Assembly (NCBI RefSeq): GCF_900167475.1
Contig: NZ_LT796768.1
Span: forward strand, 2,356,001 to 2,420,000
From: Aeromicrobium choanae
Lineage (GTDB): Bacteria; Actinomycetota; Actinomycetes; Propionibacteriales; Nocardioidaceae
Direction: 5' to 3'
DNA length: 64,000 bases
This document shows, piece by piece, positions 7,572 to 17,125 of this stretch. Position numbers and translations under genes: made by a program. Position 1 is the first letter of the stretch, and each line of letters begins with the position of its first letter. The notes beneath the pieces are model-generated. The model was not told the DNA's origin and searched no databases. It worked only from the letters and a program-made list of their open reading frames with translations.

Positions 7572-9145
7572 TGGCGGCCGTGCACTCGATCGCGCTCGAC
7601 GGCCTCGCGGGACGGCCGGTCGAGGTGGAGGTCGACATCGCCTCCGGGCTCTCGGCCACCGTCGTGGTGGGACTCGCGGACGCCACGGTCAGCGAGGCGC
7701 GGAACCGGGTGCGGTCGGCCGTGGTGAACTCGGGCACCTCGTGGCCCGACACCCGCGTCACGATCAACCTCGCGCCGTCCAGCCTGCCCAAGAGCGGTCC
7801 TCACTACGACCTGGCCATGGGGCTCGGCGTGTTCGCGGCCAAGGCCGTGGTCCCGGTCGAGACGCTGGCGGGCACCGTCTTCCTCGGCGAGCTGGCCCTC
7901 GACGGTCGCCTGCGGCCCGTGCGCGGTGTCCTTCCCGCCACCCTCGCCGCGGCCGAGGCGGGATTCGAGCGTGTCGTGGTCCCCGAGTCCAACGTGAACG
8001 AGGCGCGCCTGGTGCCGTCGATCGCCGTGGTCGGCGTGCGGTCGTTGCGCCAGGTCGTCGCGATGCTGCGCGGCGAGGAGGAGCCCGACGACCCGCCCGT
8101 GCCGCCGTTGAGCGAGGCGGGGGACGGCTGGAGCGGGGTCGCGCCCACCGGCGAGCTCGACCTCACCGACGTCGTCGGTCAGGACGACGCGTGCCTGGCC
8201 ACGGTGATCGCGGCCAGCGGTGGTCACCACCTGCTGCTCACGGGCCCACCCGGCGTGGGCAAGACGATGCTCGCGCAGCGCCTGCCTGCGCTGCTGCCCG
8301 ACCTGGATCCCAGCGACTCGCTCGAGGTCAGCGCCCTGCACTCGCTGGCGGGGGTCCTCCCGTCCGACCTCCCGATGCTGGTGCGACCGCCGTTCCTCGA
8401 GCCGCACCACACCGCCAGCGCGGCGGCGGTGGTGGGCGGCGGCAGCCGTGTGGTGCGTCCCGGCGCGATGTCGCTGGCCCACCACGGGGTCCTCTTCCTC
8501 GACGAGGCGCCCGAGTTCGCGAGCAACGTCCTCGAGGCCCTGCGCCAGCCGCTGGAGAGCGGGCAGGTCGCGGTGTCGCGGGCCGCGCAGACGGCCGTGT
8601 TCCCCGCGCGCTTCCAGCTGGTGCTCGCCACCAACCCGTGCCCGTGCGGTCACGCCGGCTCGGTGATGCAGCGGTGTGAGTGCCCTGCGGCCACGCGGCG
8701 GCGCTATGCCGACCGCCTGTCCGGACCGATCCGCGACCGGATCGACATCCACCGCACCCTGGTGGAGCCGTCACGCCGCGATCTCGCGCACGGGCTGCTC
8801 GCTCGGCCCACGACCGGCGAGCTGGCTGAGCGGGTGGCCGAGGCACGTCGTCGCCAGCGCCGGCGTCTCGTGGACACGCCGTGGCGCGTCAACGCTGCCG
8901 TGCCGGGAGTGGAGCTGCGCAAGGCGTGGCCCGCCCACGACGACGCCAGCCGCCTGCTCGAGCAGCAGGTGCGCGGGCACAAGGTCACGCCGAGATCGGC
9001 CGATCGCGTGTTGCGGCTCGCGTGGAGCATCGCCGACCTCTGCGGGCGCGACCGACCCACGATCGACGACGTGCAGGCCGCGCTCGACCTGCGTCGCGGC
9101 AGCGCCATCGGTGGCGAGCTCCTCGGTCTCCTGGCGGCGGCATGA
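7571..9145 (+). CDS. yifB: YifB/ComM family Mg-chelatase-like AAA+ ATPase
   Basis: A 524-residue AAA+ protein. ComM relatives act as helicases promoting branch migration when foreign DNA is integrated. An N-terminal Lon-S5-like domain (about 1-170, with SIALDGLAGRPVEVEVDI) precedes the Mg-chelatase ATPase domain with Walker A GPPGVGKTMLAQRLP (about 224-238), Walker B LFLDEAPEF and sensor residues in LVLATNPCPCG. A C-terminal domain follows (SADRVLRLAWSIADL). The ATG overlaps the yraN stop, and the stop overlaps the dprA ATG, so the three form a coupled operon. Confidence 0.93.
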   Translation: MAAVHSIALDGLAGRPVEVEVDIASGLSATVVVGLADATVSEARNRVRSAVVNSGTSWPDTRVTINLAPSSLPKSGPHYDLAMGLGVFAAKAVVPVETLAGTVFLGELALDGRLRPVRGVLPATLAAAEAGFERVVVPESNVNEARLVPSIAVVGVRSLRQVVAMLRGEEEPDDPPVPPLSEAGDGWSGVAPTGELDLTDVVGQDDACLATVIAASGGHHLLLTGPPGVGKTMLAQRLPALLPDLDPSDSLEVSALHSLAGVLPSDLPMLVRPPFLEPHHTASAAAVVGGGSRVVRPGAMSLAHHGVLFLDEAPEFASNVLEALRQPLESGQVAVSRAAQTAVFPARFQLVLATNPCPCGHAGSVMQRCECPAATRRRYADRLSGPIRDRIDIHRTLVEPSRRDLAHGLLARPTTGELAERVAEARRRQRRRLVDTPWRVNAAVPGVELRKAWPAHDDASRLLEQQVRGHKVTPRSADRVLRLAWSIADLCGRDRPTIDDVQAALDLRRGSAIGGELLGLLAAA

Positions 9146-10257
9146 CCAGGAGCCAGTCCCGCACCCGGCTGCTGCTCTCGCTCGTGGTGGAGGCCGGTGA
9201 TCCCCGCCTCGTGGCGTGGCGCGAGCGGTGTGACCCCGTCGAGCTCTGGCACGCGGTGGTCCGGGGCGGCCCCGAGATCCCCGACCCGTGGCGCGAGGCT
9301 GCCGCGGAGGCGCCGCGGCGGGCCGACCACGCGCTGCGGAGGGCCGAGGAGGCCGGCGCACGATGGCTCGTCCCCGGCTCCGCTGCATGGCCGGTGGCCC
9401 TCGACGACCTCGACGAGGTCGACGGCATCGGCCACGTGGCCGGAGCTCCGCTCGGGCTCTGGGTCCGCGGCGGCGGTGACCTGTCCTCGATCGCGGCCGC
9501 GCCGGTGGCCGTGGTCGGCGCGCGCGGCTGCACGACCTATGGGGCCGAGGCCGCCAGCGACATCGCCGCCGACTGCGCCGACCAGGGTCACGCCGTCGTC
9601 AGCGGCGCCGCGTTCGGGATCGACGCCTGCGCTCACCGCGGGGCGCTGCTCGCGGGTGGGCCCACGGTGGCGGTGCTGGCGTGCGGCGTCGACGTCGACT
9701 ACCCGCGGGCCCACGCGGCCCTGCTGCGCCGCATCGGCGAGGAGGGACTGGTGATCAGCGAGTTCGCGCCCGGTGCCGAGCCGCAACGGCACCGCTTCCT
9801 GGTGCGCAACCGGCTCATCGCGGCGCTGAGCGTCGGTGTGGTGGTCGTCGAGGCGGCCCGCCGCAGCGGATCGCTCAACACGCTGCACTGGGCCGACCAG
9901 CTGGGTCGCACCACGATGGTCGTGCCCGGCCCGATCACGTCGCAGGCCTCGTGCGGCACCCACCTCGCGGTCCGCGACGGCAAGGCGCTCCTGGTCACCT
10001 CCGGCCGCGACGTCGTGGCCGACACCTTCGGCGTCGTGGACGCCGACCTGCCGGCGATCAGCCCCGCCGCGCGGCGGGTGTGGCTGCGACTCGGAACCGA
10101 GCCCCAACCGGCCGAACAGGTGGCCGCCGCGCTGCGCCTCAGCCCCGTCGCGGTGCTGCGCGCGCTGCGTGAGCTCGAGCGTCACGCGGTGGTCGCGGGC
10201 GACGAGAACGGGTGGCGTCGCGACCGCGTCCCCGGTGGCACGCAGGGGGTAGGTTGA
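9142..10257 (+). CDS. dprA: DNA-processing protein DprA
   Basis: DprA (Smf) binds incoming single-stranded DNA and loads RecA during transformation. The 371-residue product has a weak N-terminal helical part, the Rossmann-like core (about 105-310) with VAVVGARGCTTYG, SGAAFGIDACAHRGAL and LVRNRLIAALS, and a C-terminal winged-helix region (AAALRLSPVAVLRALREL). Its ATG overlaps the yifB stop (ATGA). The last T of a TAGGTT -10 hexamer for the next gene is the first base of the dprA stop codon. Confidence 0.93.
   Translation: MTRSQSRTRLLLSLVVEAGDPRLVAWRERCDPVELWHAVVRGGPEIPDPWREAAAEAPRRADHALRRAEEAGARWLVPGSAAWPVALDDLDEVDGIGHVAGAPLGLWVRGGGDLSSIAAAPVAVVGARGCTTYGAEAASDIAADCADQGHAVVSGAAFGIDACAHRGALLAGGPTVAVLACGVDVDYPRAHAALLRRIGEEGLVISEFAPGAEPQRHRFLVRNRLIAALSVGVVVVEAARRSGSLNTLHWADQLGRTTMVVPGPITSQASCGTHLAVRDGKALLVTSGRDVVADTFGVVDADLPAISPAARRVWLRLGTEPQPAEQVAAALRLSPVAVLRALRELERHAVVAGDENGWRRDRVPGGTQGVG
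10250..10255 (+). promoter_or_regulatory. -10 hexamer of the methyltransferase gene
   Basis: TAGGTT straddles the end of dprA and is followed by seven bases and the GTG at 10263. It is one of the strict leaderless-type signals in this window and decides the start of the methyltransferase. Confidence 0.5.
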
Positions 10258-10262
10258 ACCGG

Positions 10263-10928
10263 GTGAACCACTCCGAGGCCATGGATCCCGCGCAGGCCGA
10301 CGAGGTCTTCGCGCACTGGGAGGACAAGTACGGCACCAGCGACGGTGTGTGGTCGGGGCACGTCAACACCGCGCTCGCGCAGATCGCCGCCGACCTCCCC
10401 GCGGGCAGGGCGCTCGATCTCGGCGCAGGAGAGGGCGGGGACGCCCTGTGGCTGGCCGAGCGCGGCTGGACCGTCACGGGCATCGACATCTCCCCGACGG
10501 CCCTCGCGCGTGCCGAGTCCGCGGCGGAGCGCGCCGGCCTGAGCGAGCGGGTCACCTGGGTGGCCGCCGACCTCGACACGTGGTCCTCCACCCGTTCCTT
10601 CGACCTCGTCACGGCGTCGTTCCTCCAGTCGCCGGTCGCCCTCGACCGTGCCCGGATCCTCAGGACGGGAGCCGACCGCGTGGCGGTGGACGGGCACCTG
10701 CTCGTCATCGCCCATGCCGAGGCGCCGCCGTGGGCCCACGCGCACGACCACGAGCACGTGCAGGAGATGGACTTCCCGTCGCCCGAGTCCGACCTCGCGA
10801 TGCTCGACCTCCCGGCCGATGCCTGGCGCACGGTCGTCGCGGAGGTGCGCGACCGCACCGCGTTCGCTCCCAGCGGGGATCAGGTCGTGCTGCGCGACGG
10901 GGTCCTGCTGCTGCAGCGCCTCGCCTGA
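10263..10928 (+). CDS. class I SAM-dependent methyltransferase
   Basis: A 221-residue cytoplasmic methyltransferase. Motif I is ALDLGAGEGGDALWLA (about residues 45-60), followed by the acidic residue of motif II in VTGIDISPTAL and by AADLDTWSSTRSFDLVTASF. Substrate is unknown; the fold resembles tellurite-resistance TehB-like and ubiquinone-type enzymes that lack a substrate-specific domain. The GTG at 10263 is preferred because a TAGGTT hexamer precedes it at seven bases; ATG 10281 is an alternative. Converges on mogA. Confidence 0.82.
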   Translation: MNHSEAMDPAQADEVFAHWEDKYGTSDGVWSGHVNTALAQIAADLPAGRALDLGAGEGGDALWLAERGWTVTGIDISPTALARAESAAERAGLSERVTWVAADLDTWSSTRSFDLVTASFLQSPVALDRARILRTGADRVAVDGHLLVIAHAEAPPWAHAHDHEHVQEMDFPSPESDLAMLDLPADAWRTVVAEVRDRTAFAPSGDQVVLRDGVLLLQRLA

Positions 10929-10935
10929 GTCGCCG

Positions 10936-11442
10936 TCAGGTGTGCAGCGGGCGCTCGCTCGGCCTGCCGTGACCGAGCTGGTCCAGCGCGTGATCGACGA
11001 GCTCGCCGAGCACCTCGAGGCCCTCGCGGACCCCTCCGGTGGAGCCGGGAAGGTTCACCAGGAGCGTGCGCCCACTGATCCCGGCCACTCCGCGTGAGAG
11101 CGCGGCGTGCGGAGTCGTGCGCAGTCCGCGGGCGCGCAGGGCCTCCGCGATGCCCGGGGCTGGACGGTCGATGAGCGCGGAGGTCGCCTCGGGCGTGTGA
11201 TCGTCGTCGGTGAACCCGGTCCCTCCGGTGGTCAGGACCAGCGCACAGCCCTGGTCGACGAGCCGGCGCAGGATGTCGGCCACCTCCGGCCCGTCGGGCA
11301 CGACGTGAGGGCCCGACACCTCGAAGCCGCGGTCCCGTCCCCACTGCGCGATCCGAGGTCCGGTGAGGTCCTCCCGAGTTCCGTCGGCCGCCCGCGTGGA
11401 GCAGACGACGACGCCCAGGGCGCGGCGGTCCGCCTCACTCAT
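10936..11442 (-). CDS. mogA: molybdenum cofactor biosynthesis protein MogA/MoaB
   Basis: A 168-residue molybdopterin adenylyltransferase-type protein that activates molybdopterin with ATP before metal insertion. The MoCF signature is VLTTGGTGFTDDDHTPEAT (about 68-86), with LLVNLPGS near 130. The start ATG at 11442 lies eight bases inside the end of moaC, so the genes are coupled. It is the last gene of the minus-strand operon moeA-moaC-mogA. MogA and MoaB are hard to separate by sequence alone. Confidence 0.9.
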   Translation of the reverse strand: MSEADRRALGVVVCSTRAADGTREDLTGPRIAQWGRDRGFEVSGPHVVPDGPEVADILRRLVDQGCALVLTTGGTGFTDDDHTPEATSALIDRPAPGIAEALRARGLRTTPHAALSRGVAGISGRTLLVNLPGSTGGVREGLEVLGELVDHALDQLGHGRPSERPLHT

Positions 11443-11926
11443 CGCGGGTCCAGTCGTGGGTCCCGCCGGTCTTCGCCTCGACCTGCAGGGCATCGATCCG
11501 CGCGGTGTGGTCGACCGCCTTCACCATGTCGAACAGCGTCAGTGCGGCCACGCTGACCGCGGTCAGCGCCTCCATCTCGACTCCGGTCGGACCGGTCGTC
11601 GCCACGGTCGCCTCGATCCGCACCGCGTCGTCGAGGGCACGGAAGTCGACGGTGATCGCCGCGAGGGAAAGCGGATGGCACATCGGCACGAGGAAGGGCG
11701 TCTGCTTCGCGGCCAGGATCCCCGCGATCCGCGCGGTCGCCAGCGCCTCGCCCTTGGGCAGGTCACCGGTCATGATCCGCTCGACGACGTCGGCCCGGGT
11801 CCGCAGCAGGCCCGAGGCGGTGGCCTGCCGTCTCGTGGTCGCCTTCCCCGACACGTCGACCATGTGCGCGCTGCCGTCGGCACGGTAGTGCGACAGGTCC
11901 TTCTCGTCGTTCGGGCCGGTGCTCAT
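11435..11926 (-). CDS. moaC: cyclic pyranopterin monophosphate synthase MoaC
   Basis: MoaC converts the MoaA product into cyclic pyranopterin monophosphate, the first stable molybdopterin precursor. The 163-residue protein shows MVDVSGKATTRRQATASG near the N-terminus, the active-site segment PFLVPMCHPL near 85 and EALTAVSVAALTLFDMVKAVD near 120. Its ATG overlaps the moeA stop in an ATGA junction; an earlier in-frame ATG five codons upstream is possible but less likely. The partner MoaA is not in the window. Confidence 0.94.
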   Translation of the reverse strand: MSTGPNDEKDLSHYRADGSAHMVDVSGKATTRRQATASGLLRTRADVVERIMTGDLPKGEALATARIAGILAAKQTPFLVPMCHPLSLAAITVDFRALDDAVRIEATVATTGPTGVEMEALTAVSVAALTLFDMVKAVDHTARIDALQVEAKTGGTHDWTRDE

Positions 11927-13146
11927 GCGATCCTCCACCACTCCACGGTATCGCCGGCCTCGAGTGCCGTGACGTGCTCAGGCACGAGGACGAGGACATC
12001 GGCCCGGGCGTAGGACACCGCGAGGTGCGAGCCGGCCGCACCGACCAGGCTGACGCTGCCGTCGGCCGTCAGCGTGCCGCGACGCGCCTGCAGCCGGCCG
12101 GCGGGGGAGACCAACGGCTCCGCGAGGAGCGCCGATCCCGAGGGCCGCTGGGCCACCCGTCCTGCCGCGCGGGCGAGTGGCGCTCGGAGGAACAGCTCGA
12201 ACGAGACGAGCACGCTGACCGGGTTGCCGGGCAGGCACACGACCGGGACCTCGCGGTCGCCGAGACGCACCGAGGCCAGGCCCTGCGGTCCGCCGGGCTG
12301 CACCGCGACGTGGTCGAACCACGCGCCCGGTGTCCCCTCCAGGGTCTGGCGGACGACCTCGCGGGTTCCTGCGCTCACCCCACCCGTCGTCACGATGAGG
12401 TCGTGGCCGGCGGCCAGCTGCGCCAGCACGTCGCGCAGCAGGTCGGGATCGTCGGGCACGAGGTGCGTGGTGACGGGGAGCCCGAGCTCGCGGGCATGGG
12501 CGGCCAGCGCCCGGGAGTTCGAGTCGGGGACCGCTCCGCTCACCAGCTCGGCACCGGTGCCCACGACGGCCAGCCTCAGGGGCGGCGCGACCTCGACCGA
12601 CTCGACGCCCGCCACCACGAGGGCGCCGATCGCGGCCGGGTGGAGGGGCGCACCGGCCTCCAGGACCTCTGCGCCGGAGGTGACGTCGGCGCCGACGGTG
12701 CGCACGAAGGTGCCTGGCTCGACGGGCTCGCGGAACTCGACCAGTGTCCCTCCGTCCACCGGGCCGAACTCGCCCGCCCCGGTGCGCTCCACGGGGACGA
12801 CCGCGTCGGCGCCGAGCGGGATCGGGGCGCCCGTCATGATCGGCGCGACGGACCCCGGGTCGAGTCGGGGCGGCCGGGCGTCCCCGGCGACGACGTGCGC
12901 CACGGTGGGCAGCGTCACGGGCGCGATGTCGGCGCGGGCGAGATCCGCGGCGTGGACCGCGAAGCCGTCCATCTGACTGTTGTCGAACCCCGGCACGTCC
13001 AGGCGCGCGACGGCGGGCGTGGCGAGGCGGCCGGTGAGCTCCTCGGTCACGGGTCGCAGGAGCGGCGGGTCCTGGGCGCGCCGGCGAGCGGCGCGCCGGA
13101 TCGCCTCCGCCACCTCGTGGACGTGTTCCTCGACGGATCTGCTCAT
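11923..13146 (-). CDS. moeA: molybdopterin molybdotransferase MoeA
   Basis: MoeA inserts molybdate into adenylated molybdopterin. The 407-residue protein carries DNSQMDGFAVHAADL near 53, the MoCF block VTTGGVSAGTREVV near 250 and VCLPGNPVSVLVSFELF near 305, followed by a C-terminal beta domain. The ATG at 13146 has a good ribosome site (AGGAGCAAGG) and faces the HTH/TOBE gene across 45 bases, so the two operons are divergent. It heads moeA-moaC-mogA. Confidence 0.94.
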   Translation of the reverse strand: MSRSVEEHVHEVAEAIRRAARRRAQDPPLLRPVTEELTGRLATPAVARLDVPGFDNSQMDGFAVHAADLARADIAPVTLPTVAHVVAGDARPPRLDPGSVAPIMTGAPIPLGADAVVPVERTGAGEFGPVDGGTLVEFREPVEPGTFVRTVGADVTSGAEVLEAGAPLHPAAIGALVVAGVESVEVAPPLRLAVVGTGAELVSGAVPDSNSRALAAHARELGLPVTTHLVPDDPDLLRDVLAQLAAGHDLIVTTGGVSAGTREVVRQTLEGTPGAWFDHVAVQPGGPQGLASVRLGDREVPVVCLPGNPVSVLVSFELFLRAPLARAAGRVAQRPSGSALLAEPLVSPAGRLQARRGTLTADGSVSLVGAAGSHLAVSYARADVLVLVPEHVTALEAGDTVEWWRIA

Positions 13147-13178
13147 CCTTGCTCCTGACGAAGTCGCATCTGAGCCGC

Positions 13179-13184
13179 TAGCAT
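13179..13184 (+). promoter_or_regulatory. -10 hexamer of the mod operon
   Basis: TAGCAT is followed by seven bases and ATG 13192, with a possible -35 CTGACG at 13155-13160 (spacer 18). It lies in the 45-base divergent gap with moeA, where a ModE-like regulator could control both sides. Confidence 0.5.
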
Positions 13185-13191
13185 TGGTTTC

Positions 13192-13596
13192 ATGTCTCAA
13201 GTGCGTGTTGCTGACGCCGCTGACTTCCTCGGAGTCAGCACCGACACCGTACGCCGCCTGATCGCGTCCGGCCGGCTCGCCGCAGGCAAGGACGGGTCCG
13301 GTCGCACGGTGGTGGACGGGCGGGGCCTGGCCGACTACGTGCGGGTCGAGGGCAGGTCGGCGGCCGACCCGACCGCCGTCGGCCGCTCGGCGCGGAACCG
13401 GTTCGTCGGCATCGTGACCGAGGTGCTCAGCGATCGCGTCATGTCCCAGGTCGAGCTGCAGTGCGGCGCGCACCGGGTCGTGTCGCTCATCAGCACGGAG
13501 TCGGTCCGCGAGCTCGGCCTCGAGCCGGGTGTCGTCGCGGTGGCGGTGGTCAAGGCCACGAACGTCGCGATCGAGATCGCCAAGGAGCAGCCGTGA
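13192..13596 (+). CDS. HTH plus molybdate-binding TOBE/Mop protein
   Basis: A 134-residue protein with an excisionase/MerR-type helix-turn-helix (about 1-45, VADAADFLGVSTDTVRRLIASGRL) joined to a Mop/TOBE domain (about 68-132, ARNRFVGIVTEVLSD, with VVAVVKATNVAIEIA at the end). Mop domains bind molybdate, so it is probably a molybdate-responsive regulator of the mod and moe operons or a molybdate store. It is the first gene of modABC, and its stop overlaps the modA GTG. Confidence 0.85.
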   Translation: MSQVRVADAADFLGVSTDTVRRLIASGRLAAGKDGSGRTVVDGRGLADYVRVEGRSAADPTAVGRSARNRFVGIVTEVLSDRVMSQVELQCGAHRVVSLISTESVRELGLEPGVVAVAVVKATNVAIEIAKEQP

Positions 13597-14345
13597 GGCG
13601 TGCCGGCGTCGCGGCGCTCGCCCTGGTCGCCCTGCTGACGGTCGCCGGCTGCGGCGGGAGCGACGGTGACCAGGTCGAGCAGCGCACGCTGACGGTGTTC
13701 GCTGCGGCCTCGCTGACGTCCACGTTCACCGAGCTCGCGGAGCGCTTCGAGGCCGAGCACGAAGGCGTGGAGGTCCGGCTCTCGTTCGGTGGCTCGTCCG
13801 ACCTCGCCGCCCAGATCGCCGAGGGTGCGCCGGCCGACGTGTTCGCCGCGGCGGACGAGCAGACCATGGCGCGGGTGACCGGTGCGTCCGATGCCGCGCT
13901 GGCCCCCGAGGTCTTCGCGACGAACACGCTGCAGATCGCGACGCCCGCCGACGCGCCCGATCGCGTGCGGGACCTGGCCGACCTCGCCGACCCTGCGCTG
14001 AAGGTGGTCCTGTGCGCTCCTCAGGTGCCGTGCGGCGCAGCCACCCGCACCCTGCTGGCCAAGAACGCGCTGGACGTGGAGCCGGTCAGCGAGGAGCAGT
14101 CGGTGACCGACGTGCTGGGGAAGGTGACCAGCGGGGAGGCCGACGCGGGAGTCGTCTACCGCACCGACGTGATCGGCGCGGGCGACACCGTGCGAGGCGT
14201 CGACGCGGCGCGGGCGGGCGAGGTGGTCAATCGGTACCCGGTCGTGGCCCTGGACGACGGCGAGCCGGCAGGGGCGTTCGTCCGGTTCGTCACGAGCGGG
14301 GCGGGACGCGAGATCCTCGTGGCCGCCGGCTTCGGCACACCATGA
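13593..14345 (+). CDS. modA: molybdate ABC transporter, substrate-binding lipoprotein
   Basis: A 250-residue periplasmic-type binding protein anchored as a lipoprotein. The signal sequence ends in LLTVAGC, a lipobox with the cysteine near residue 19. The mature part starts with [16 protein letters not shown] and has [21 protein letters not shown], the ModA pattern for binding the oxyanion. The GTG start overlaps the upstream stop (GTGA), and the stop overlaps modB (ATGA), so the operon is translationally coupled. Confidence 0.93.
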   Translation: MRRAGVAALALVALLTVAGCGGSDGDQVEQRTLTVFAAASLTSTFTELAERFEAEHEGVEVRLSFGGSSDLAAQIAEGAPADVFAAADEQTMARVTGASDAALAPEVFATNTLQIATPADAPDRVRDLADLADPALKVVLCAPQVPCGAATRTLLAKNALDVEPVSEEQSVTDVLGKVTSGEADAGVVYRTDVIGAGDTVRGVDAARAGEVVNRYPVVALDDGEPAGAFVRFVTSGAGREILVAAGFGTP

Positions 14346-15127
14346 CGGGCCGGTCCGACGTCCCGCGCTGGATCGCGATCCCCGCGCTCGTCGGGCTCGC
14401 GCTGCTGGCGCTGCCGCTGGCCGGACTGGTGCTGCGCGTGGAGTGGGGCGACTTCCTCGGGCTCGTGACGAGCGAGTCCTCCCGGGCGGCGCTCGGCCTG
14501 AGCCTGCGGACCGCGACCGCCAGCACGGTGCTGTGCCTCGTGCTCGGCGTGCCGCTGTCGCTGCTGCTCGCCCGCTCCTCGGGTCGCTGGACGTCGGTCG
14601 TGCGCGCGGTCGTCCTGGTGCCGCTGGTGCTGCCTCCCGTGGTCGGCGGCATCGCGCTGCTGGCCACGTTCGGGCGGCGCGGCTGGCTCGGCGAGCACCT
14701 CGAGACCCTCGGCATCGAGATCGCGTTCACCACGGTGGCCGTGGTGCTGGCGCAGACGTTCGTGTCGCTGCCGTTCCTCGTCATCACCCTCGAGGGCGCC
14801 CTGCGTGCCGCCGACCCGGGGTATGCGGACGTGGCCGCCACGCTCGGCGCGGCGCCCGGCAGGGTCCTGAGCCGTGTGACGCTGCCCCTCGCGGCGCCTG
14901 GGCTCGTCGCCGGCACGGTGCTGTCCTTCGCGCGGGCGCTCGGAGAGTTCGGTGCCACGGTGACGTTCGCCGGCAGCCTGCAGGGGGTGACCCGCGCGCT
15001 GCCGACCGAGATCTACCTGCAGCGCGAGGTCGACCCCGATGCGGCCGCGGCCCTGGCGTTCCTGCTGGTGGCGGTGGCCGTCGTCGTCATCGCGGTCGTG
15101 CACCGTCCGGGGAGGTCGCCGTGGTGA
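14342..15127 (+). CDS. modB: molybdate ABC transporter permease
   Basis: A 261-residue inner membrane permease with about six hydrophobic segments (near 12-32, 50-75, 88-110, 130-150, 185-205 and 235-255). The EAA loop that docks with the ATPase reads [22 protein letters not shown] around residues 160-180. It begins with an ATG overlapping the modA stop and ends overlapping modC. Transport of molybdate, possibly also tungstate, follows from the neighbours. Confidence 0.93.
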   Translation: MTGRSDVPRWIAIPALVGLALLALPLAGLVLRVEWGDFLGLVTSESSRAALGLSLRTATASTVLCLVLGVPLSLLLARSSGRWTSVVRAVVLVPLVLPPVVGGIALLATFGRRGWLGEHLETLGIEIAFTTVAVVLAQTFVSLPFLVITLEGALRAADPGYADVAATLGAAPGRVLSRVTLPLAAPGLVAGTVLSFARALGEFGATVTFAGSLQGVTRALPTEIYLQREVDPDAAAALAFLLVAVAVVVIAVVHRPGRSPW

Positions 15128-16155
15128 GCCTCGCGGCCTGGGTCCGCGATCCAGCCCGCGGAGTCGACGTGCGGCTCGATCTGGCCGCGGGCGAGACCGT
15201 GGCGCTGATGGGGCCGAACGGGGCCGGGAAGTCGACGGTGCTGGCCACCGTCGCCGGCCTCCTGCGGCCGGCCGAGGCGCACGTCCGCGTGGGCGACCGG
15301 GTCCTGGCGGGGGAGGGGCAATGGGTGCCGCCCCATCGCCGGTCCGTGGCGCTGCTGGGCCAGCAACCGCGGCTGTTCCCGCACCTGACGGTGCGTGAGA
15401 ACGTCGCGTTCGGGCCGCGGAGCGCCGGTCGCAAGGACGCCGACCTCGCCGAACACTGGCTGGACTGGGTGGGGGCATCGGCGCTGGCGGACCGCCGTCC
15501 GCGCGAGCTGTCGGGCGGGCAGGCCCAGCGGGTGGCGATCGCCCGAGCCCTCGCGACGGAACCCGACGTCGTGCTGCTGGACGAGCCGCTGGCGTCGCTG
15601 GACGTCGAGGCCGTCCCGGAGGTGCGACGCCTCCTGCGCCGGGTGCTGGCCGAGACCACGACCGTGCTCGTGACCCACGACCCCCTCGACGCGATGACGC
15701 TGGCCGACCGTGCGGTGATCGTGGAGGCCGGACGTGTGGTCCACGAGGGCACCGCGCGTGACGTGCTCACGCACCCGCGCAGCGCGTTCGGTGCCGCCCT
15801 CGCGGGGGTGAACCTCGTGGAGGGCGTGGTCACCGGACCCGACCACCTGCGCAGCCCCGACGGACGTGAGCTCGCGGGCACCGCGCGGGGCGCGATGGAC
15901 TTGGGCTCGGCCGCGACGGCCACCTTCGCTCCCAGCGCCGTGGCGGTCCATCGCGAGCGGCCGGGCGGGAGCCCGCGCAACGTCCTGCCCGGGGTGGTCA
16001 CCGGGATCGAGGTCCGCGGGACGACCTGCCGCCTGGAGATCTCGGGGTGGCTCGCCGACGTGACCACCGCGGCAGCCGCCGAGCTGGAGCTCGAGCCGGG
16101 GCGTGACGTCTGGATGAGCATCAAGGCCACCGAGGTCCGGCTCGACCCGGCCTGA
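15124..16155 (+). CDS. modC: molybdate ABC transporter ATPase with TOBE domain
   Basis: A 343-residue ATPase that energises ModB. It shows Walker [10 protein letters not shown] near residue 31, the signature [15 protein letters not shown] near 130, Walker [13 protein letters not shown], the H-loop VTHD, and a C-terminal TOBE domain (about 280-343, [20 protein letters not shown]) that may sense molybdate. Two GTG codons in a row (15121 and 15124) could start it; 15124 has the better distance to the GGGGAGG site and a GTGA overlap with modB. Confidence 0.93.
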   Translation: MSLAAWVRDPARGVDVRLDLAAGETVALMGPNGAGKSTVLATVAGLLRPAEAHVRVGDRVLAGEGQWVPPHRRSVALLGQQPRLFPHLTVRENVAFGPRSAGRKDADLAEHWLDWVGASALADRRPRELSGGQAQRVAIARALATEPDVVLLDEPLASLDVEAVPEVRRLLRRVLAETTTVLVTHDPLDAMTLADRAVIVEAGRVVHEGTARDVLTHPRSAFGAALAGVNLVEGVVTGPDHLRSPDGRELAGTARGAMDLGSAATATFAPSAVAVHRERPGGSPRNVLPGVVTGIEVRGTTCRLEISGWLADVTTAAAAELELEPGRDVWMSIKATEVRLDPA

Positions 16156-16186
16156 CGGCCTCCCGCGATTCATCGATCGCCGGTGC

Positions 16187-16192
16187 GAGAGT
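16187..16192 (+). promoter_or_regulatory. weak -10-like hexamer before xerC
   Basis: GAGAGT lies seven bases before GTG 16200, the same spacing as other leaderless starts here, but the first base does not match TANNNT. Confidence 0.3.
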
Positions 16193-16199
16193 GGGACGC

Positions 16200-17120
16200 G
16201 TGACTGACTCCTCCGAGGCGTGGGCCCGCACGCTGGCCGACTACGAGCGTCACCTGTGCCAGGAGCGGGACCTCTCGGACCACACGGTCCGTGCCTACCT
16301 GACCGACCTCGGCAGCCTGGCCGAGCACGCGACCCTGCTGCACGTGGAGGACCCCGCCGATCTCACGATCCGCACGCTGCGCAGCTGGCTGGCGAACCTG
16401 CAGACGCGAGGGCGGGCACGCACGACGATGGCGCGCCGCTCGACGGCGGCGCGCGTCTTCACCGCCTGGCTGGAGCGCACCGGCCGTGCGCCGACGGACG
16501 CCGGGGCGCTGCTGGCGGCCCCGAAGGCGCACCGCACCCTGCCACCGGCGCTGAGCCAGGCCGACATGCGCGGCGTGATCGACGCGATCGTCGCGTCGAT
16601 CGAGGACGACAGCCCTCTGGGCCTGCGTGACCTCGCGGTGATCGAGCTGCTGTGGGCGACGGGAGTCCGCGTGGGTGAGCTGGTCGGCGCCGACGTGGAC
16701 GACCTGGACGCCTCCCGTCGGGTGCTCCGGGTCATGGGCAAGGGCTCGAAGGAGCGGATGGTTCCGTACGGCGTGCCGGCCCAGGAGGCCGTGACGGCGT
16801 GGCTCGAACGAGGACGGCCCGCGGTCGCGGTGGCCGACAGCGGGCCCGCCCTGTTCCTGGGCGCCCGAGGCGGCCGCGTCGACGCGCGTGTCGTCCGCCG
16901 CATCGTGCACGAGCGCGTCGCCGCCGTGCCGGACGCCCCGGACGTCGGACCGCACGGCCTGCGCCACACCGCCGCCACACACCTGCTCGAGGGCGGGGCC
17001 GACCTGAGGTCCGTGCAGGAGCTGCTGGGCCACGCCTCGCTCGGCACCACTCAGATCTACACGCACGTCAGCGCCGACCGCCTGCGCGCCGCCTTCACCC
17101 AGGCGCACCCGCGCGCCTGA
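16200..17120 (+). CDS. xerC: tyrosine recombinase XerC
   Basis: XerC with XerD resolves chromosome dimers at dif near the terminus during division. The 306-residue protein has an N-terminal SAM-like DNA-binding domain (about 8-95) and a catalytic domain with arginine in TGVRVGEL, lysine in MGKGSKERM, the HxxR of HGLRHTAATHLLE, histidine in LLGHASLGTT and the tyrosine nucleophile in QIYTHVS. All catalytic residues are present. GTG 16191 is an in-frame alternative start. Its position between dprA and rpsB is normal in actinobacteria. Confidence 0.93.
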   Translation: MTDSSEAWARTLADYERHLCQERDLSDHTVRAYLTDLGSLAEHATLLHVEDPADLTIRTLRSWLANLQTRGRARTTMARRSTAARVFTAWLERTGRAPTDAGALLAAPKAHRTLPPALSQADMRGVIDAIVASIEDDSPLGLRDLAVIELLWATGVRVGELVGADVDDLDASRRVLRVMGKGSKERMVPYGVPAQEAVTAWLERGRPAVAVADSGPALFLGARGGRVDARVVRRIVHERVAAVPDAPDVGPHGLRHTAATHLLEGGADLRSVQELLGHASLGTTQIYTHVSADRLRAAFTQAHPRA

Positions 17121-17125
17121 CGCCG

